NCBI RefSeq assembly: GCF_000517105.1
Contig: NZ_KI912148.1
Span: forward strand, 304,518 to 368,517
DNA from: Fischerella sp. PCC 9605
GTDB taxonomy: Bacteria; Cyanobacteriota; Cyanobacteriia; Cyanobacteriales; Nostocaceae
DNA length: 64,000 nt
Direction of reading: 5' to 3'
The stretch's first letter is position 1; every line of letters begins with the position of its first letter. The notes under the pieces were generated by a model that had not been told where the DNA came from, ran no database searches, and worked only from the letters and a program-made list of their open reading frames with translations. Of the stretch, positions 43,671 through 53,846 are shown one piece after another. Both the position numbers and the translations under genes were made by a program.

Positions 43671-44579
43671 TTAAGGAATCGGCACAGCCCGCAACAACCG
43701 TTCCATCACCGTTCTTGACCTGCGTCCGCCTGTGGGAATGAGGCGATGACAAAGAACATAAGGGGCAAGAAACTTGACATCATCGGGAATAGCGTAATCA
43801 CGCCCTAACAGAAAAGCCAGCGCCTGAGTAGCGCGATGCAATGCCACAGTACCACGCGGACTGACGCCAAGAGTAATTTCTTCATCGCATCGCGTCGCCC
43901 TAACTAAGTCAAGAATGTATTGTTGCAGGGAAATATCCACTTTTACCTGAGCGCAGATTTGCTGCAATTGTTGGACTTCTGCCAAGCTAATACAAGGCTG
44001 CAAATCAAGAACATTCACTCCTTTGTGCAAGCGTTGCAGCATTTGCAGTTCTTCTTGTTCAGAAGGATAGCCCAAACTCAACGACAGCATAAACCGATCC
44101 ATCTGGGCTTCTGGCAGGGGAAAAGTACCTTGGTATTCAATGGGGTTTTGAGTCGCAATGACAAAAAATGGTGTGGGGACAGCACGAGAAACGCCATCAA
44201 CTGTGACTTGATGCTCCTCCATGACTTCCAGCAAAGCCGATTGGGTGCGGGGTGTGGCGCGGTTAATTTCGTCGGTTAGCAGCACATTGGCAAATACCGG
44301 GCCGGGAAGAAAGTGAAATTCACCGCTTTTGGGGTTCCAGATGTTGGTACCGGTGATGTCAGTTGGTAATAAATCAGGAGTGCATTGTAGTCTTTGAAAT
44401 TTGCCATCTATGGAACGAGCAAGTGTTTTTGCCAGGAGCGTTTTGCCTACACCAGGAACATCTTCTAACAGGGCATGACCACCAGCCAGTAAGGCGACTA
44501 GTACTAAGCGTATCGCCTCGATTTTACCAACGATAGTGTAAGCCAAATTTTGTGTTAGAGCGTCAATTTTGTCTCTCAT
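43671..44579 (-). CDS. MoxR family AAA+ ATPase
   Basis: MoxR ATPases act as chaperones that help assemble or activate protein complexes. The 302-residue protein has Walker A EDVPGVGKT near 38-46, Walker B VLLTDEINRATPRTQSALLE near 99-118, sensor 1 FVIATQNPIEYQGTFPLPEAQMDRF and a C-terminal lid. The usual partner, a DUF58/VWA protein, is not encoded beside it. It is convergent with the oxidoreductase gene, 14 bp apart, with no visible terminator between them. Confidence 0.92.
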   Translation of the reverse strand: MRDKIDALTQNLAYTIVGKIEAIRLVLVALLAGGHALLEDVPGVGKTLLAKTLARSIDGKFQRLQCTPDLLPTDITGTNIWNPKSGEFHFLPGPVFANVLLTDEINRATPRTQSALLEVMEEHQVTVDGVSRAVPTPFFVIATQNPIEYQGTFPLPEAQMDRFMLSLSLGYPSEQEELQMLQRLHKGVNVLDLQPCISLAEVQQLQQICAQVKVDISLQQYILDLVRATRCDEEITLGVSPRGTVALHRATQALAFLLGRDYAIPDDVKFLAPYVLCHRLIPTGGRRSRTVMERLLRAVPIP

Positions 44580-44608
44580 GCACCAGTAATTAGGGGATAG
44601 GGTTGAGG

Positions 44609-44682
44609 AAATAGTTAGTAGTTAGTAGTTAGTGGTTAGTGGTCAAAAACTAACTACTAACCACTAACCACTAACCAGTCCC
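44609..44682. repeat. facing TTAGTAG / CTAACTA heptamer arrays
   Basis: Five TTAGTAG/TTAGTGG units face complementary ACTAACT/CCACTAA units across CAAAAA. The hairpin lies between the ribF stop and the moxR start. Confidence 0.8.
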
Positions 44683-44718
44683 TTTTTTAGTGTTCCCTTG
44701 GCAGGACGAAATTAACAT

Positions 44719-45792
44719 TCAGCACCCAAAAAAAGCTCTAGCGGCAGTACAGTCTAGTTGAATCTGGGTTTTCAGGGCTTCCAGATTGGGAAATTTTTGT
44801 TCGGGTCGCAAAAATTTTTCTAGCTGCACTGCTAGCTTTTTACCATATAAGTCACCAAACCAATCAAAAATATGGACTTCTACTGACAGACAAATACCAT
44901 TTACCGTAGGGCGGTTGCCTATATTCATGACGCCCAAATAGCCATTCCCTGCAATATCTAATGTTTCACCAACAATGAAAACGCGGACAGCATAAACACC
45001 TTGGTGAGGCAGAAACTTGTCTTTGGGTAATTGTAGGTTGGCGGTGGGAAAGCCAAGAGTTCTGCCAAGTTGTTGACCTTTAATCACAGTACCGATCAGA
45101 GTGTAAGGACGTCCCAGCAGTTTGTTTGCCTGTTGGATATCGCCGTTAGCAAGAATGTCGCGGATTAGTGAACTGCTAATGCGAGTCTCCTCGGTGGCGT
45201 CGCTGCTTTGGCTTGCTTGGGAGTCTGCACAAGTTTCTAAAGAGACGATGGTGACGGGAATGTTGTACTTGGCGGCGAGTACTTGTAAATCTTTAGCAGT
45301 ACCAGTGCGTCTAGAACCAAAACGAAAATCTTGCCCAACGCTAATTTGTACTGCTTGCAGTTGTTCGACGAGAATTTTTTCTACGAACTCTTCGGGACTC
45401 AAAGCGCATAAGTCTTTATCGAAAGGCAATAGTACCAATTGTTCGACTCCAAGCGATCGCAACTGCTGGACTTTTTCATCCAATGGTGTGAGCAAAGTCC
45501 GGGGTTGACCGGTAAAAAACTCTTGCGGATGAGGATCGAAGGTGACAACGGTCGAGTAAATGCGATCTTTGGATGACGCGGAGAGATTGGGACGCGGGGA
45601 CGCGGAGAGTGAAAATTTCCCCGCGTCCCCGTGTCCCCGTGTCCCTATGTCTTCCAATATTGGTTGAATAACTCGTTGATGACCGCGATGTACACCATCA
45701 AATTTGCCAAGCGCAACAGCAGTTGGCGTTAGAGCCAATTGAGTTGAAGATGTTACCCACACAGAACACCCATTTTGAGACAGATTTGGCAC
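44719..45792 (-). CDS. ribF: bifunctional riboflavin kinase / FAD synthetase RibF
   Basis: RibF converts riboflavin to FMN and then FAD. The N-terminal adenylyltransferase domain has ALGKFDGVHRGHQRVI (about 27-42), TVVTFDPHPQEFF and SSSLIRDIL. The C-terminal kinase domain has LIGTVIKGQQLGRTLGFPTANLQLP. At 357 residues it is longer than the usual 305-330. The excess lies at about residues 48-75 (DIGTRGHGDAGKFSLSASPR and following), which is encoded by a facing GGGACAC/GTCCCCG repeat inserted in frame between helix and strand of the first domain. The start is GTG at 45792. Function is probably kept, since all motifs flank the insert. Confidence 0.93.
   Translation of the reverse strand: MPNLSQNGCSVWVTSSTQLALTPTAVALGKFDGVHRGHQRVIQPILEDIGTRGHGDAGKFSLSASPRPNLSASSKDRIYSTVVTFDPHPQEFFTGQPRTLLTPLDEKVQQLRSLGVEQLVLLPFDKDLCALSPEEFVEKILVEQLQAVQISVGQDFRFGSRRTGTAKDLQVLAAKYNIPVTIVSLETCADSQASQSSDATEETRISSSLIRDILANGDIQQANKLLGRPYTLIGTVIKGQQLGRTLGFPTANLQLPKDKFLPHQGVYAVRVFIVGETLDIAGNGYLGVMNIGNRPTVNGICLSVEVHIFDWFGDLYGKKLAVQLEKFLRPEQKFPNLEALKTQIQLDCTAARAFFGC
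45575..45649. repeat. GC-rich inverted repeat inserted in ribF
   Basis: GACGCGGAGAGATTGGGACG and CGGGGACGCGGAGAGTG face CCCCGCGTCCCCGTGTCCCC across AAAATTT, a pattern like intergenic arrays in this window. It stays open in the ribF frame and adds about 25 codons. Confidence 0.7.
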
Positions 45793-46038
45793 GTCGATTC
45801 TGGGATTTTAGGTTTGTTCAGCTTTCAAGCAAACCCTACACAAAGTCGCCTTTTTAAGCGTCTTCTAGGCTAAGAGAACCTGTTTTGAAGGCATCTGGTG
45901 CTATCAGCTTTTGACTTGTGAACGACTCCACAAAGGCGATCGCTGACTGCTACAGATACCCAGAGGTCGCTTTCTTGTAGGATAAGCTCTCGATCACCAA
46001 TCTAATCTAAAATTTAATATCGCTTCCTTGAGCAATAT

Positions 46039-46935
46039 TTACGCAGAAAACTTACTAACAGGAAAAGATTCTGATAAGGGAACTGAAACAGGAACCTGAA
46101 GAACCATTCCTTCCCGTGCCATAATTGCACTAGGAAATTTCCGACGGGCTTCTTCTCCTACACGATCTAAAAATTCATCGTCGTGGGCAGGGTCATGGTG
46201 GAAAATCACCAGTGTCTTAACATTCGCAGCTTTAGCTACCTTCACGGCTTCTTGCCATGTAGAATGTCCCCAGCCGATTTTTGGTTTAGTTGGTGAATGA
46301 TATTCCTCATCGGTATAAGTGGAGTCGTAGATGAGGATATTAGCATCACGAGCTAGCCACAGAACATTTTCATCCAGCCTATCCGGAAAATGTTCGGTAT
46401 CGGTAATGTAAACAGCAGTACCACCACGCCAGTTAACTCGGTATCCAACTGCTTCACCGGGATGGTTCAGCGGTGCAGTTTCTATAGTAATCTCATCGAT
46501 ATGTATGGATTGCCCTGGTATGACGTTGTAAAAATCCAAATTAGCCTGCATAATCTGCAACGGTACAGGAAAATTTGGATGCAGCATCTGATCGTTAAGA
46601 CGCTGCTCTATAGTTGAACCATCGGGAGCGATCGCGCCATAGATACAAAAAGTGTTTCCCTTGACAAACCCTGGTGTAAAAAAGGGAAAACCCTGCATGT
46701 GATCCCAATGAGAGTGAGTAAAGAATATATGAGCTTCTATGGGCATTTTAGGCAACAAGGATTGCCCTAGAACATGCAGTCCCGTGCCACCATCAAAAAT
46801 TAAGCGCTTGCCGCCCACTTGCATCTCTACGCAAGGGGTATTACCTCCATAACGGACGGTGTTAGATCCTGGACAGGGGATGCTGCCGCGAACGCCCCAA
46901 AAATGCACGGTAAATTGGTTCTCTATCCTTGACAT
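46039..46935 (-). CDS. MBL-fold metallohydrolase
   Basis: This beta-lactamase-fold metallohydrolase of about 298 residues has the metal motif FTHSHWDH (HxHxDH) and later ligands in AVYITDTEHF and LVIFHHDPAHDDEF. The opening FWGVRGSIPCPG marks a widespread bacterial group with RNase Z- or phosphodiesterase-like architecture whose substrate is unknown. The frame extends eleven residues to 46968; ATG 46935 (MSRIENQ) is the more natural start. It lies downstream of surE on the same strand by about 280 bp, with no shared operon evident. Confidence 0.87.
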   Translation of the reverse strand: MSRIENQFTVHFWGVRGSIPCPGSNTVRYGGNTPCVEMQVGGKRLIFDGGTGLHVLGQSLLPKMPIEAHIFFTHSHWDHMQGFPFFTPGFVKGNTFCIYGAIAPDGSTIEQRLNDQMLHPNFPVPLQIMQANLDFYNVIPGQSIHIDEITIETAPLNHPGEAVGYRVNWRGGTAVYITDTEHFPDRLDENVLWLARDANILIYDSTYTDEEYHSPTKPKIGWGHSTWQEAVKVAKAANVKTLVIFHHDPAHDDEFLDRVGEEARRKFPSAIMAREGMVLQVPVSVPLSESFPVSKFSA

Positions 46936-47215
46936 GGGTGTTGCTTGCTGGACTGAGCGGGCGAACAATAAAAAATGTTACTTATTTTGTTCAGTTTATG
47001 CTGTATTACCACTTTTGGCAGGTGTAATTTATTTGGTAAAACAGCATACCTTTACTTGGCTAGTTTTCCCTAATACAAGTTAGGCATTCTAGAGTGTTTG
47101 CCTTAATTTTTTAGGGAGTTTGTCAGGTTATCTAAGAATGCGCTCCTACTTTATAGCCTATATTTTTTTGTGATGCATTTAACTATCACAATACTGTTAC
47201 CCATACACCCGTTAT

Positions 47216-48013
47216 TTACGTAAATTTAAAATCCCACTGATATAATTGATGCAATCCTGTTGCGTAAGTAAGATTATATTGCAATGGCGTTATACTGATG
47301 TAGTTTTCACGTATAACATGTACATCCATAGGTATATTTTGAGGCAATTTTAATCCTGATGGTGGTTCTACATCCTCTAAAACTTCCCCTGTTAACCAGT
47401 AATAGGTTTTACCACGCGGATCGATGCGCTTGTCGAAAACATCGACGTAGCGCCGCACCCCTTGACGGGTGATGGTGACTCCTGCAATTTTTTCCCAATC
47501 AACAGCAGGAATATTAACGTTAAGCAACATCAAATCAGGGAGAGGTTTTTTCGCCAGATGTTCTACTAGGATTTTGGCAAATTTCGCCGCAGGTTGAAAA
47601 TCTTTGTAAGAAAAACTAGTTAAACTGAGTGCCACACTAGGAATACCTTCAATTAAGCCTTCCATTGCCGCAGAAACAGTACCTGAATAAAGAATCTCCG
47701 TCCCCAGGTTTGCACCTTGATTGATACCAGAAAGAACTAAGTCGGGAGGAGATTCAAGCAAAGCCCACAGCGCCAATTTGACGCAGTCGGAGGGAGTGCC
47801 ATCACAAGCCCAAGCTTTGACGGCGGAATGAAAAACTGATTCGACAAGTTCAGCACGAATTGGTTGGTGTAGTGTGAGTCCATGACCAGTGGCGGAACGT
47901 TCCCGATCTGGGCAAACTACGGTAACTTCATGCCCTGCTTCCGCCAACGTATTGGCAAGTGTGCGAATACCAAGGGCATAAATACCGTCATCGTTACTGA
48001 TAAGTAATTTCAT
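47216..48013 (-). CDS. surE: 5'/3'-nucleotidase SurE
   Basis: SurE is a metal-dependent nucleotidase/exopolyphosphatase tied to stress survival. The N-terminal motif [13 protein letters not shown] carries the paired Asp metal ligands, followed by [28 protein letters not shown] and [25 protein letters not shown]. Length 265 is typical. The frame can begin at a GTG two codons upstream; ATG 48013 ([10 protein letters not shown]) is the family-like start. Confidence 0.94.
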   Translation of the reverse strand: MKLLISNDDGIYALGIRTLANTLAEAGHEVTVVCPDRERSATGHGLTLHQPIRAELVESVFHSAVKAWACDGTPSDCVKLALWALLESPPDLVLSGINQGANLGTEILYSGTVSAAMEGLIEGIPSVALSLTSFSYKDFQPAAKFAKILVEHLAKKPLPDLMLLNVNIPAVDWEKIAGVTITRQGVRRYVDVFDKRIDPRGKTYYWLTGEVLEDVEPPSGLKLPQNIPMDVHVIRENYISITPLQYNLTYATGLHQLYQWDFKFT

Positions 48014-48240
48014 ACACAATCAGTTTATTAGTGATATCTCATTAAGTCATTAGTCAATAGTCTTTGGTCGCTTGTCAATGCCGTGTGTCACAAGTATGAA
48101 ATAAAAAACGCTCATTCAACTCAATCACTTCTACACTGGTAGTGGTAGGTTGGGTTTTAAGCGTTGCCTTTAATCCACATTTGACTTATTAATTAATTTG
48201 ATTAGTCCAAAGTCAACAGTCCAGAGTCCAAAGTTTTTTA

Positions 48241-48314
48241 ACTATTGACTATTGACTATTGACTATTGACTATTGACTATTGACTATTGACTATTGACTA
48301 TTGACTATTGACTA
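48241..48314. repeat. ten perfect ACTATTG heptamers abutting pheS
   Basis: ACTATTG is repeated ten times without error (48241-48310), then ACTA leads directly into the pheS ATG at 48315. Each unit contains TTGACT, resembling a -35 box, at 7-bp intervals. Upstream, 48205-48240 holds related AGTCCAA/AGTCAAC units. Confidence 0.9.
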
Positions 48315-49307
48315 ATGACAAGCAACTTAGAAGCTCAACTTTTAGCACTAAAAGAAGAAGGAGAAAAAGCGATCGCCGCTGTCGATACCCTAGAAAGGTT
48401 AGAAGAACTGAGAGTTAAATACCTTGGTAAAAAAGGTGATTTATCAGTACTTTTAGGCGGTATGGGCAAACTCCCACAACAGGAGAGACCAAAAATTGGA
48501 GCGATCGCCAATACAGTCAAAGAAGCCCTGCAAAAAAGCCTTGACCAGCAACGCACCACCCTGGAAGCAGCTAAAATTCAGGCACAGCTAGAGGCTGAAA
48601 CTTTAGATGTAACCATGCCGGGAATTTACCGGCCCCAAGGTAAAGTCCATCCTATTAACGGCATCATCGACCGGGCGCTGGATATCTTTGTTGGTATGGG
48701 CTACACAGTAGCTTCAGGGCCAGAAATGGAAACAGATTATTACAACTTTGAGGCGCTGAATACCCCACCCGATCATCCTGCCCGCGATATGCAGGATACC
48801 TTCTATCTGCCAGACGGTAATTTGCTGCGGACTCATACCTCATCGGTGCAAATTCGTTACATGGAAGCCGAAGAACCTCCCATCCGCATTGTTGCCCCTG
48901 GGAGAGTCTATCGAAGAGATAACGTCGATGCCACCCACGCAGCAGTTTTTCATCAGATTGAACTTTTGGCAATTGACGAGGGACTAACTTTCACCGACCT
49001 CAAAGGTAGCATCAAAGTATTTTTGCAGCAGATGTTTGGTGAGTTGCCAATTCGCTTTCGTGCCAGTTATTTCCCGTTTACGGAACCATCAGCTGAAGTT
49101 GATTTGCAGTGGAATGGACGCTGGTTAGAAGTGATGGGCTGCGGTATGGTCGATCCAAATGTGTTGAAAGCAGTAGGATACGACCCAGAAGTTTATACTG
49201 GCTTTGCTGCTGGTTTTGGCGTAGAACGCTTTGCAATGGTGCTGCACCAACTGGATGATATCCGGCGTGTCTATACTAGCGATTTACGGTTTTTGCGGCA
49301 ATTTTAA
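48315..49307 (+). CDS. pheS: phenylalanyl-tRNA synthetase alpha subunit PheS
   Basis: PheS is the catalytic subunit of the (alpha-beta)2 phenylalanyl-tRNA synthetase. The N-terminal coiled coil (1-85) is followed by the class II core: motif 1 region ([19 protein letters not shown]), [21 protein letters not shown], motif 2 ([21 protein letters not shown]) and motif 3 ([15 protein letters not shown]). Length 330 is standard. pheT is not adjacent, as is common in cyanobacteria. The start codon directly abuts a heptamer array with no Shine-Dalgarno sequence, so initiation must rely on other features. Confidence 0.96.
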   Translation: MTSNLEAQLLALKEEGEKAIAAVDTLERLEELRVKYLGKKGDLSVLLGGMGKLPQQERPKIGAIANTVKEALQKSLDQQRTTLEAAKIQAQLEAETLDVTMPGIYRPQGKVHPINGIIDRALDIFVGMGYTVASGPEMETDYYNFEALNTPPDHPARDMQDTFYLPDGNLLRTHTSSVQIRYMEAEEPPIRIVAPGRVYRRDNVDATHAAVFHQIELLAIDEGLTFTDLKGSIKVFLQQMFGELPIRFRASYFPFTEPSAEVDLQWNGRWLEVMGCGMVDPNVLKAVGYDPEVYTGFAAGFGVERFAMVLHQLDDIRRVYTSDLRFLRQF

Positions 49308-49430
49308 ACTGGTTAATGGTTAGTGGTTAGTAGGACATAGAACATTAAACTAATCACTAACAACTCAAAACACTATTTCCCCCAAGATGGCGACTGTCCA
49401 TTAATATTCTGTCGCCTATTTTATTTTTTA

Positions 49431-49455
49431 TATATATTCATTTTTTGAATATATA
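49431..49455. promoter_or_regulatory. perfect dyad upstream of padR
   Basis: TATATATTCA and TGAATATATA flank five T residues; the arms are exact complements. It is centred about 45 bp before the padR start and is a candidate binding site for the encoded PadR protein. Confidence 0.5.
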
Positions 49456-49471
49456 ATCATTAGTAGTATAA

Positions 49472-49489
49472 ATATCTATATGTAGATAT
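49472..49489. promoter_or_regulatory. second dyad overlapping the padR start codon
   Basis: ATATCTA-TATG-TAGATAT has perfect 7-bp arms and includes the first two bases of the ATG at 49488. A protein or RNA fold here could block translation or transcription. Confidence 0.45.
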
Positions 49490-49835
49490 GCCAGAGCAAA
49501 AGCAAGATGACGCGCTTTCGTTGACTCTTATAGAGGAAGCTATTTTAAATGCTCTTGTCTTTCGGGAGCGATACGGATTGGAAATTATGGATGCGATCGC
49601 AAAAGCAAGTAACGGCGAACGCACGATTGGTTTTAGTTCGCTCTATCCCACCCTAAAAAAGCTGGAAAAACGGGGTTTTGTAACTTCCCGATGGGGAGAT
49701 GAAGCCCCAGAAGAAATTACAGGTGCTCGCAGGCGGTACTACAAAATCACGGGTTCAGGTTCAGAAGCATTAGAGAAAAAACAAAGATTTTTGGAAGTAT
49801 TGAGAAACCTAAGACCAGCAACAGGAGATATATAA
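49488..49835 (+). CDS. PadR family transcriptional regulator
   Basis: This 115-residue regulator has the PadR winged helix: LTLIEEAILNALVFRERYGLEIMDAIAKAS, then the conserved FSSLYPTLKKLEKRGFVTSRW and RRYYKITGSGSEAL. There is only a short C-terminal helix, as in the small PadR-s2 group. It is followed three bases later by a membrane protein gene, a usual layout in which PadR controls the gene it is paired with. Two dyads in the AT-rich leader suggest autoregulation. Confidence 0.92.
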   Translation: MPEQKQDDALSLTLIEEAILNALVFRERYGLEIMDAIAKASNGERTIGFSSLYPTLKKLEKRGFVTSRWGDEAPEEITGARRRYYKITGSGSEALEKKQRFLEVLRNLRPATGDI

Positions 49836-49838
49836 ACT

Positions 49839-50300
49839 ATGAAAGCGAATTTAGAGTCAATCGCAAAATTTTTTACACCTGTTGGTCGGATTTTGTGGAT
49901 TCTCCTGCAAGCAAGTGTCCAAGCATTTTTTTGGATTTTTTGCTTTGGGTTTGATAGCTACGGAAATTATGATGTAGATTTAATTATTATTCAAATAATC
50001 TACATGTTATTTGTTATTCTCTGTGTCTCCTCAGTTGTGCAAAAGTACCGTGGAACAAGTAATGAGAAGCTAGCATCTGATATTACTCAATATTTATTAA
50101 ATAAAGCACCTCAAGAATGGGAAGAATACCAAGATTGGCTGCATGATATTCTCCTTGATAGAGAGCGAATGTTAACAGATGAAATTCCCCAATGGCGAAT
50201 CAAAGCCATCACCCACTGGCGTTTGATTGCTTTTTGCGTCACTATCATATCGATTAAGCTAAAGAAAATGGCGATATCTTCTTTAAAGATTCGCAATTAG
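49839..50300 (+). CDS. membrane protein paired with PadR, unrecognised
   Basis: This 153-residue protein has hydrophobic segments at about 18-38, 48-66 and 127-143, and a charged middle (NKAPQEWEEYQDWLHDILLDRERMLTDEIPQWRIKAITHWRLI) that may form a cytoplasmic helix pair. No family is recognised, although small proteins with a similar WxxYxxWLxDIxxxR block often follow padR genes in cyanobacteria (recollection, unverified). The three-base gap after padR means translational coupling. The protein is probably the regulated output of the pair. Confidence 0.7.
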   Translation: MKANLESIAKFFTPVGRILWILLQASVQAFFWIFCFGFDSYGNYDVDLIIIQIIYMLFVILCVSSVVQKYRGTSNEKLASDITQYLLNKAPQEWEEYQDWLHDILLDRERMLTDEIPQWRIKAITHWRLIAFCVTIISIKLKKMAISSLKIRN

Positions 50301-50505
50301 CCTTTGTATAAAATTTAGGAGTTATGAGTTAAGAGTTAGGAATTAAATTCCTAATATCAATTCCCTTTAACTGTGAAACATATGTAGATCCCCCCAACCC
50401 CCCTTAAAAAGGGGAGCCAGTGCGTTGCTTTTCCACGCGTTGTAGCACCTGGCGTGGGCTATTGAGAATCATCTGTCTCAAACATTTAGAGAAATGGTAT
50501 AACTC

Positions 50506-51948
50506 CTAACTACAATTATCGCAATGTCCACAACGCCAATTTGCAGCATCTTTTTCAAAACCAAAAGCATTCAACAAAAACTGCCAGCGGCACTGCTTGG
50601 TGGTCAGATACTGATTCATCTGCTTGGCAGCTTGTAATTGTGTTGTTGGTTGACTTTTCGCGCCAGAAATAATGCTGTAATGGAAAGGGTCAAGCCAATT
50701 CAACTGACCAATACTGTGCAGTAGAGAAAGTGCAACAGCAGCATCGGGAAATTCTCGCGCCACTGCGTTCACTTCCCCGGTTTTTGGCAATTTTTTCATC
50801 AGTTGCTGTGCTTGACGTTGTTGCGATCGCACTTTTTCTTCAAAAAATCTTTGTCTTTGCTTATCTCCTGGATCTAACCATCCTGTAGGTTCACCGATCA
50901 AGGTCAGCGCCTGCGCTGGTTTGCCATCCCGTCCCGCGCGTCCAATTTCTTGCACATACTCTGATAGCAACAAGGGTGCGTGAAAGTGAACTACCCAACG
51001 TACATCTGGCTTGTTTATCCCCATACCAAAGGCAGAAGTGCAAATAACAAATGGCATTTTTCCTTCTATCCACTTAGCCTCGATCGCGCGGCGTTCCTCT
51101 GCACCCAATCCAGCATGATAACTGGCTGTAACGTAACCTATCTCTTCCAACCATGCAACTAAATTCTCACTATCTCGTCTGCTGCGAACGTAAACTAATC
51201 CTGCTGTTTGTGGTCTTTGTTGGATAAATTTTAATAATTGTTGCTTTCTATCCCGTGGAGTCCAAACTATCTGGACTCTTAGATTAAGATTAGAACGATA
51301 GGGATTCAAACGAAAAACTGCTGGTTGGTCTAGTTGTAGAGTTCCTTGGATTATTTTTTGGGCTAGAGGATCGGCGGTGGCAGTGAAAGCGGCTAGCACT
51401 ATTTTTGTTCCCACAGGTTTTGATTTCAATAGTGCTGGTCGCACTGCCCCGATTCTTCGATAAGCAGGTCGAAATGTTTCTCCCCATTGCACTAGGCAAT
51501 GTGCCTCATCTAAAATCAAGCCGTTGATTGCAAGTTGCGGCTGGCATAATCTTTGCCAAACTGGGGGACTAAATAAAGTTTCTGGCGATAAGTATAGTAA
51601 TCTTAGCTTTTGTTGTTCCAAAGCGTAGAGAGTTTGCCGTCGCTGGGAAGAGGGCAATTCGCTGTGTAAGAGGGCAGCACTTAAGTTACGTTGACGTAAT
51701 TCTTGAACTTGGTTTTCCATCAACGCCACTAAAGGCGAAACCACCAAAGTTAATCCTGTTTGCAACAACGCTGGAAGTTGAAAGCAAATTGATTTTCCCC
51801 CACCTGTGGGCATGATAATCAGTGTATCCTTTTTCGCCAACAAACTATGGATAATTTCTCCCTGTGGCGGACGGAAATCTTCATAACCCCAGATTTTTTG
51901 GAATGCAGCGCGGACTTCGTGCCATGAAGTTGTTGCTGGATGATTCAT
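50506..51948 (-). CDS. recQ: RecQ family ATP-dependent DNA helicase, short form
   Basis: This is a 3'-5' DNA helicase for repair and recombination. Motifs: MPTGGGKSICFQLPALL (Walker A, about 45-61), LILDEAHC (DEAH), AAFTATADP, SAFGMGINKPDVRWVVH and QEIGRAGRDG. The zinc-binding module is reduced to cysteines near the end (KQCRWQFLLNAFGFEKDAANWRCGHCDNCS). At 480 residues it lacks the winged-helix and HRDC domains of full-length RecQ. Its C-terminus is intact to a normal stop, so it is a natural short form rather than a visible truncation. Confidence 0.92.
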   Translation of the reverse strand: MNHPATTSWHEVRAAFQKIWGYEDFRPPQGEIIHSLLAKKDTLIIMPTGGGKSICFQLPALLQTGLTLVVSPLVALMENQVQELRQRNLSAALLHSELPSSQRRQTLYALEQQKLRLLYLSPETLFSPPVWQRLCQPQLAINGLILDEAHCLVQWGETFRPAYRRIGAVRPALLKSKPVGTKIVLAAFTATADPLAQKIIQGTLQLDQPAVFRLNPYRSNLNLRVQIVWTPRDRKQQLLKFIQQRPQTAGLVYVRSRRDSENLVAWLEEIGYVTASYHAGLGAEERRAIEAKWIEGKMPFVICTSAFGMGINKPDVRWVVHFHAPLLLSEYVQEIGRAGRDGKPAQALTLIGEPTGWLDPGDKQRQRFFEEKVRSQQRQAQQLMKKLPKTGEVNAVAREFPDAAVALSLLHSIGQLNWLDPFHYSIISGAKSQPTTQLQAAKQMNQYLTTKQCRWQFLLNAFGFEKDAANWRCGHCDNCS

Positions 51949-52250
51949 GAGCGATAGTAGACGGATGTGATTTTGAATATATCCTCTGCCATCTAACTCA
52001 AGGTTCAGTATTTGTATCAGTTGTATTTTTGGTTCGTTTATTAAAAAATCAAATAAATGAAGAATGAACCACTAAGTCACCAAGACACCAAGAATTGAAT
52101 TTTCTATTACAAATAGAAAATTAATTCATCCCGCTGTCTCTGCAACGCTTAAAAATGAGTTAGTGGAGACAGAGAAAGCGTGAGTTTTGGGTAGATTTCA
52201 AGTAGCAAAGGATAAGGGAAACCTTATCCTTGCTTGCTGCACCAAACTTT

Positions 52251-53846
52251 CTAAGCATTGACTTCTTCCGGCTGAGGCTGATTTTGCAACCAAGCATATA
52301 GCCGATTCAATGCATTGACGTATGCTTGCGCTGATGCCACGATAATATCTGTATTTGCCGCATGGCCAGAGAAAACTCTATCTTCGTGCCGCAAACGGAT
52401 AGTGACTTCCCCAATTGCATCTATTCCTGCTGTGACTGACTGCACGGAAAATTCAATCAACTGGTTGGGTACCTTAATAACGCGATTGATGGCTTTGTAA
52501 ACAGCATCCACAGGGCCTGTACCAATAGCTGCATCGATTAATTCTTCACCTTCTGGGGTACGCAGAGTGACTGTAGCGGTGGGTTTGGCGTTGCTACCGC
52601 AGGAAACTTGCACTAACTCTAATTTAAACAGATCGGGAGCTTGTTGAATTTCATCATTAACAATAGCTTCCAAATCCCAATCACTAATTTCTTTCTTTTT
52701 ATCGGCTACTTCTTTGAACCTGACAAATGCTTTATTTAATTCAGTTTCTGTCAGTTCATAACCCAATTCTCGCAAGCGGGTACGGAAGGCGTTTCTACCT
52801 GAATGTTTGCCCAAAACAATTTGATTTTCTGTCAAACCGATTAATTGGGCATCCATAATTTCATAGGTGAGCTTGTTTTTTAGCACACCATCTTGATGGA
52901 TTCCCGATTCGTGGGCAAAGGCATTCGCTCCCACAATCGCTTTATTTGGCTGCACTAACAGCCCTGTCAAATTGGAAACCATGCGGGAGGTTTTATAAAT
53001 CTGCCTGGTATCGATATTTGTCAGGGGTTCTTCAGATTCTGCGGGACGTCCCAAGAAGGGGTTAAAATACTGCCGCCGCACATGCAATGCCATGATCAAC
53101 TCTTCTAGCGCTGCATTTCCTGCTCGTTCACCAATACCATTAATGGTGCATTCTAACTGCCTAGCACCATTTTTGACTGCTTCTAAGAAGTTGGCAACAG
53201 CTAAGCCTAAATCGTTGTGTCCGTGAACAGAAATAATAGCTTTATCGATGTTAGGAACGTTGTCTTTAATGCCTTTAATTAAGGCTCCAAATTCACTTGG
53301 AGTGGTGTAACCAACGGTATCAGGAATATTAACTGTTGTTGCGCCAGCGGCGATCGCTCGCTCTAAAACTTCGTAGAGAAATTCTGGTTCGGAGCGTCCT
53401 GCATCTTCAGGAGAAAATTCAATATCATCGGTGAAACTTTTTGCATAAGTGACCATCTCTTCAGCGATCGCCAACACCTCTTGTCTAGTTTTTTTCAACT
53501 TATATTTGAGGTGAATATCAGAAGTAGCTATGAAGGTGTGAATTCTACCTTTTGCAGCTGGTCTAATAGCTTGGGCAGCAGCTTTAATATCTTCTTGTCG
53601 CGCTCTTGCCAAACTACAAATTACAGGGCCAGTTTCTGTCCCTACAATTTGGGCAATCTTATTAACTGCTTCAAAATCTCCTGGGCTTGCAAAAGCAAAA
53701 CCTGCCTCGATCACATCGACGCCTAAACGCGCTAATTGCTTAGCAATTGTAAGTTTTTCATCTATATTCAGAGTCGCTCCCGGACATTGTTCACCATCTC
53801 TGAGTGTGGTATCAAAAATTATAATGCGTTCTGATTTGGTTTTCAT
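52251..53846 (-). CDS. leuA: 2-isopropylmalate synthase LeuA
   Basis: LeuA condenses 2-ketoisovalerate and acetyl-CoA, the first committed step to leucine. The catalytic barrel has [16 protein letters not shown] (10-25, metal ligand Asp and catalytic Arg), [13 protein letters not shown] with the metal-binding HxH, and [18 protein letters not shown]. The C-terminal regulatory domain (about 390-520, [18 protein letters not shown]) binds leucine in this family, so feedback inhibition is expected. Length 531 is normal. No leader peptide or attenuator is evident upstream. Confidence 0.96.
   Translation of the reverse strand: MKTKSERIIIFDTTLRDGEQCPGATLNIDEKLTIAKQLARLGVDVIEAGFAFASPGDFEAVNKIAQIVGTETGPVICSLARARQEDIKAAAQAIRPAAKGRIHTFIATSDIHLKYKLKKTRQEVLAIAEEMVTYAKSFTDDIEFSPEDAGRSEPEFLYEVLERAIAAGATTVNIPDTVGYTTPSEFGALIKGIKDNVPNIDKAIISVHGHNDLGLAVANFLEAVKNGARQLECTINGIGERAGNAALEELIMALHVRRQYFNPFLGRPAESEEPLTNIDTRQIYKTSRMVSNLTGLLVQPNKAIVGANAFAHESGIHQDGVLKNKLTYEIMDAQLIGLTENQIVLGKHSGRNAFRTRLRELGYELTETELNKAFVRFKEVADKKKEISDWDLEAIVNDEIQQAPDLFKLELVQVSCGSNAKPTATVTLRTPEGEELIDAAIGTGPVDAVYKAINRVIKVPNQLIEFSVQSVTAGIDAIGEVTIRLRHEDRVFSGHAANTDIIVASAQAYVNALNRLYAWLQNQPQPEEVNA

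Noticed and set aside
48241-48310. Tandem repeats considered as a CRISPR array
   Set aside because: Units are 7 bp without spacers; no repeat-spacer structure or cas genes occur in the window.
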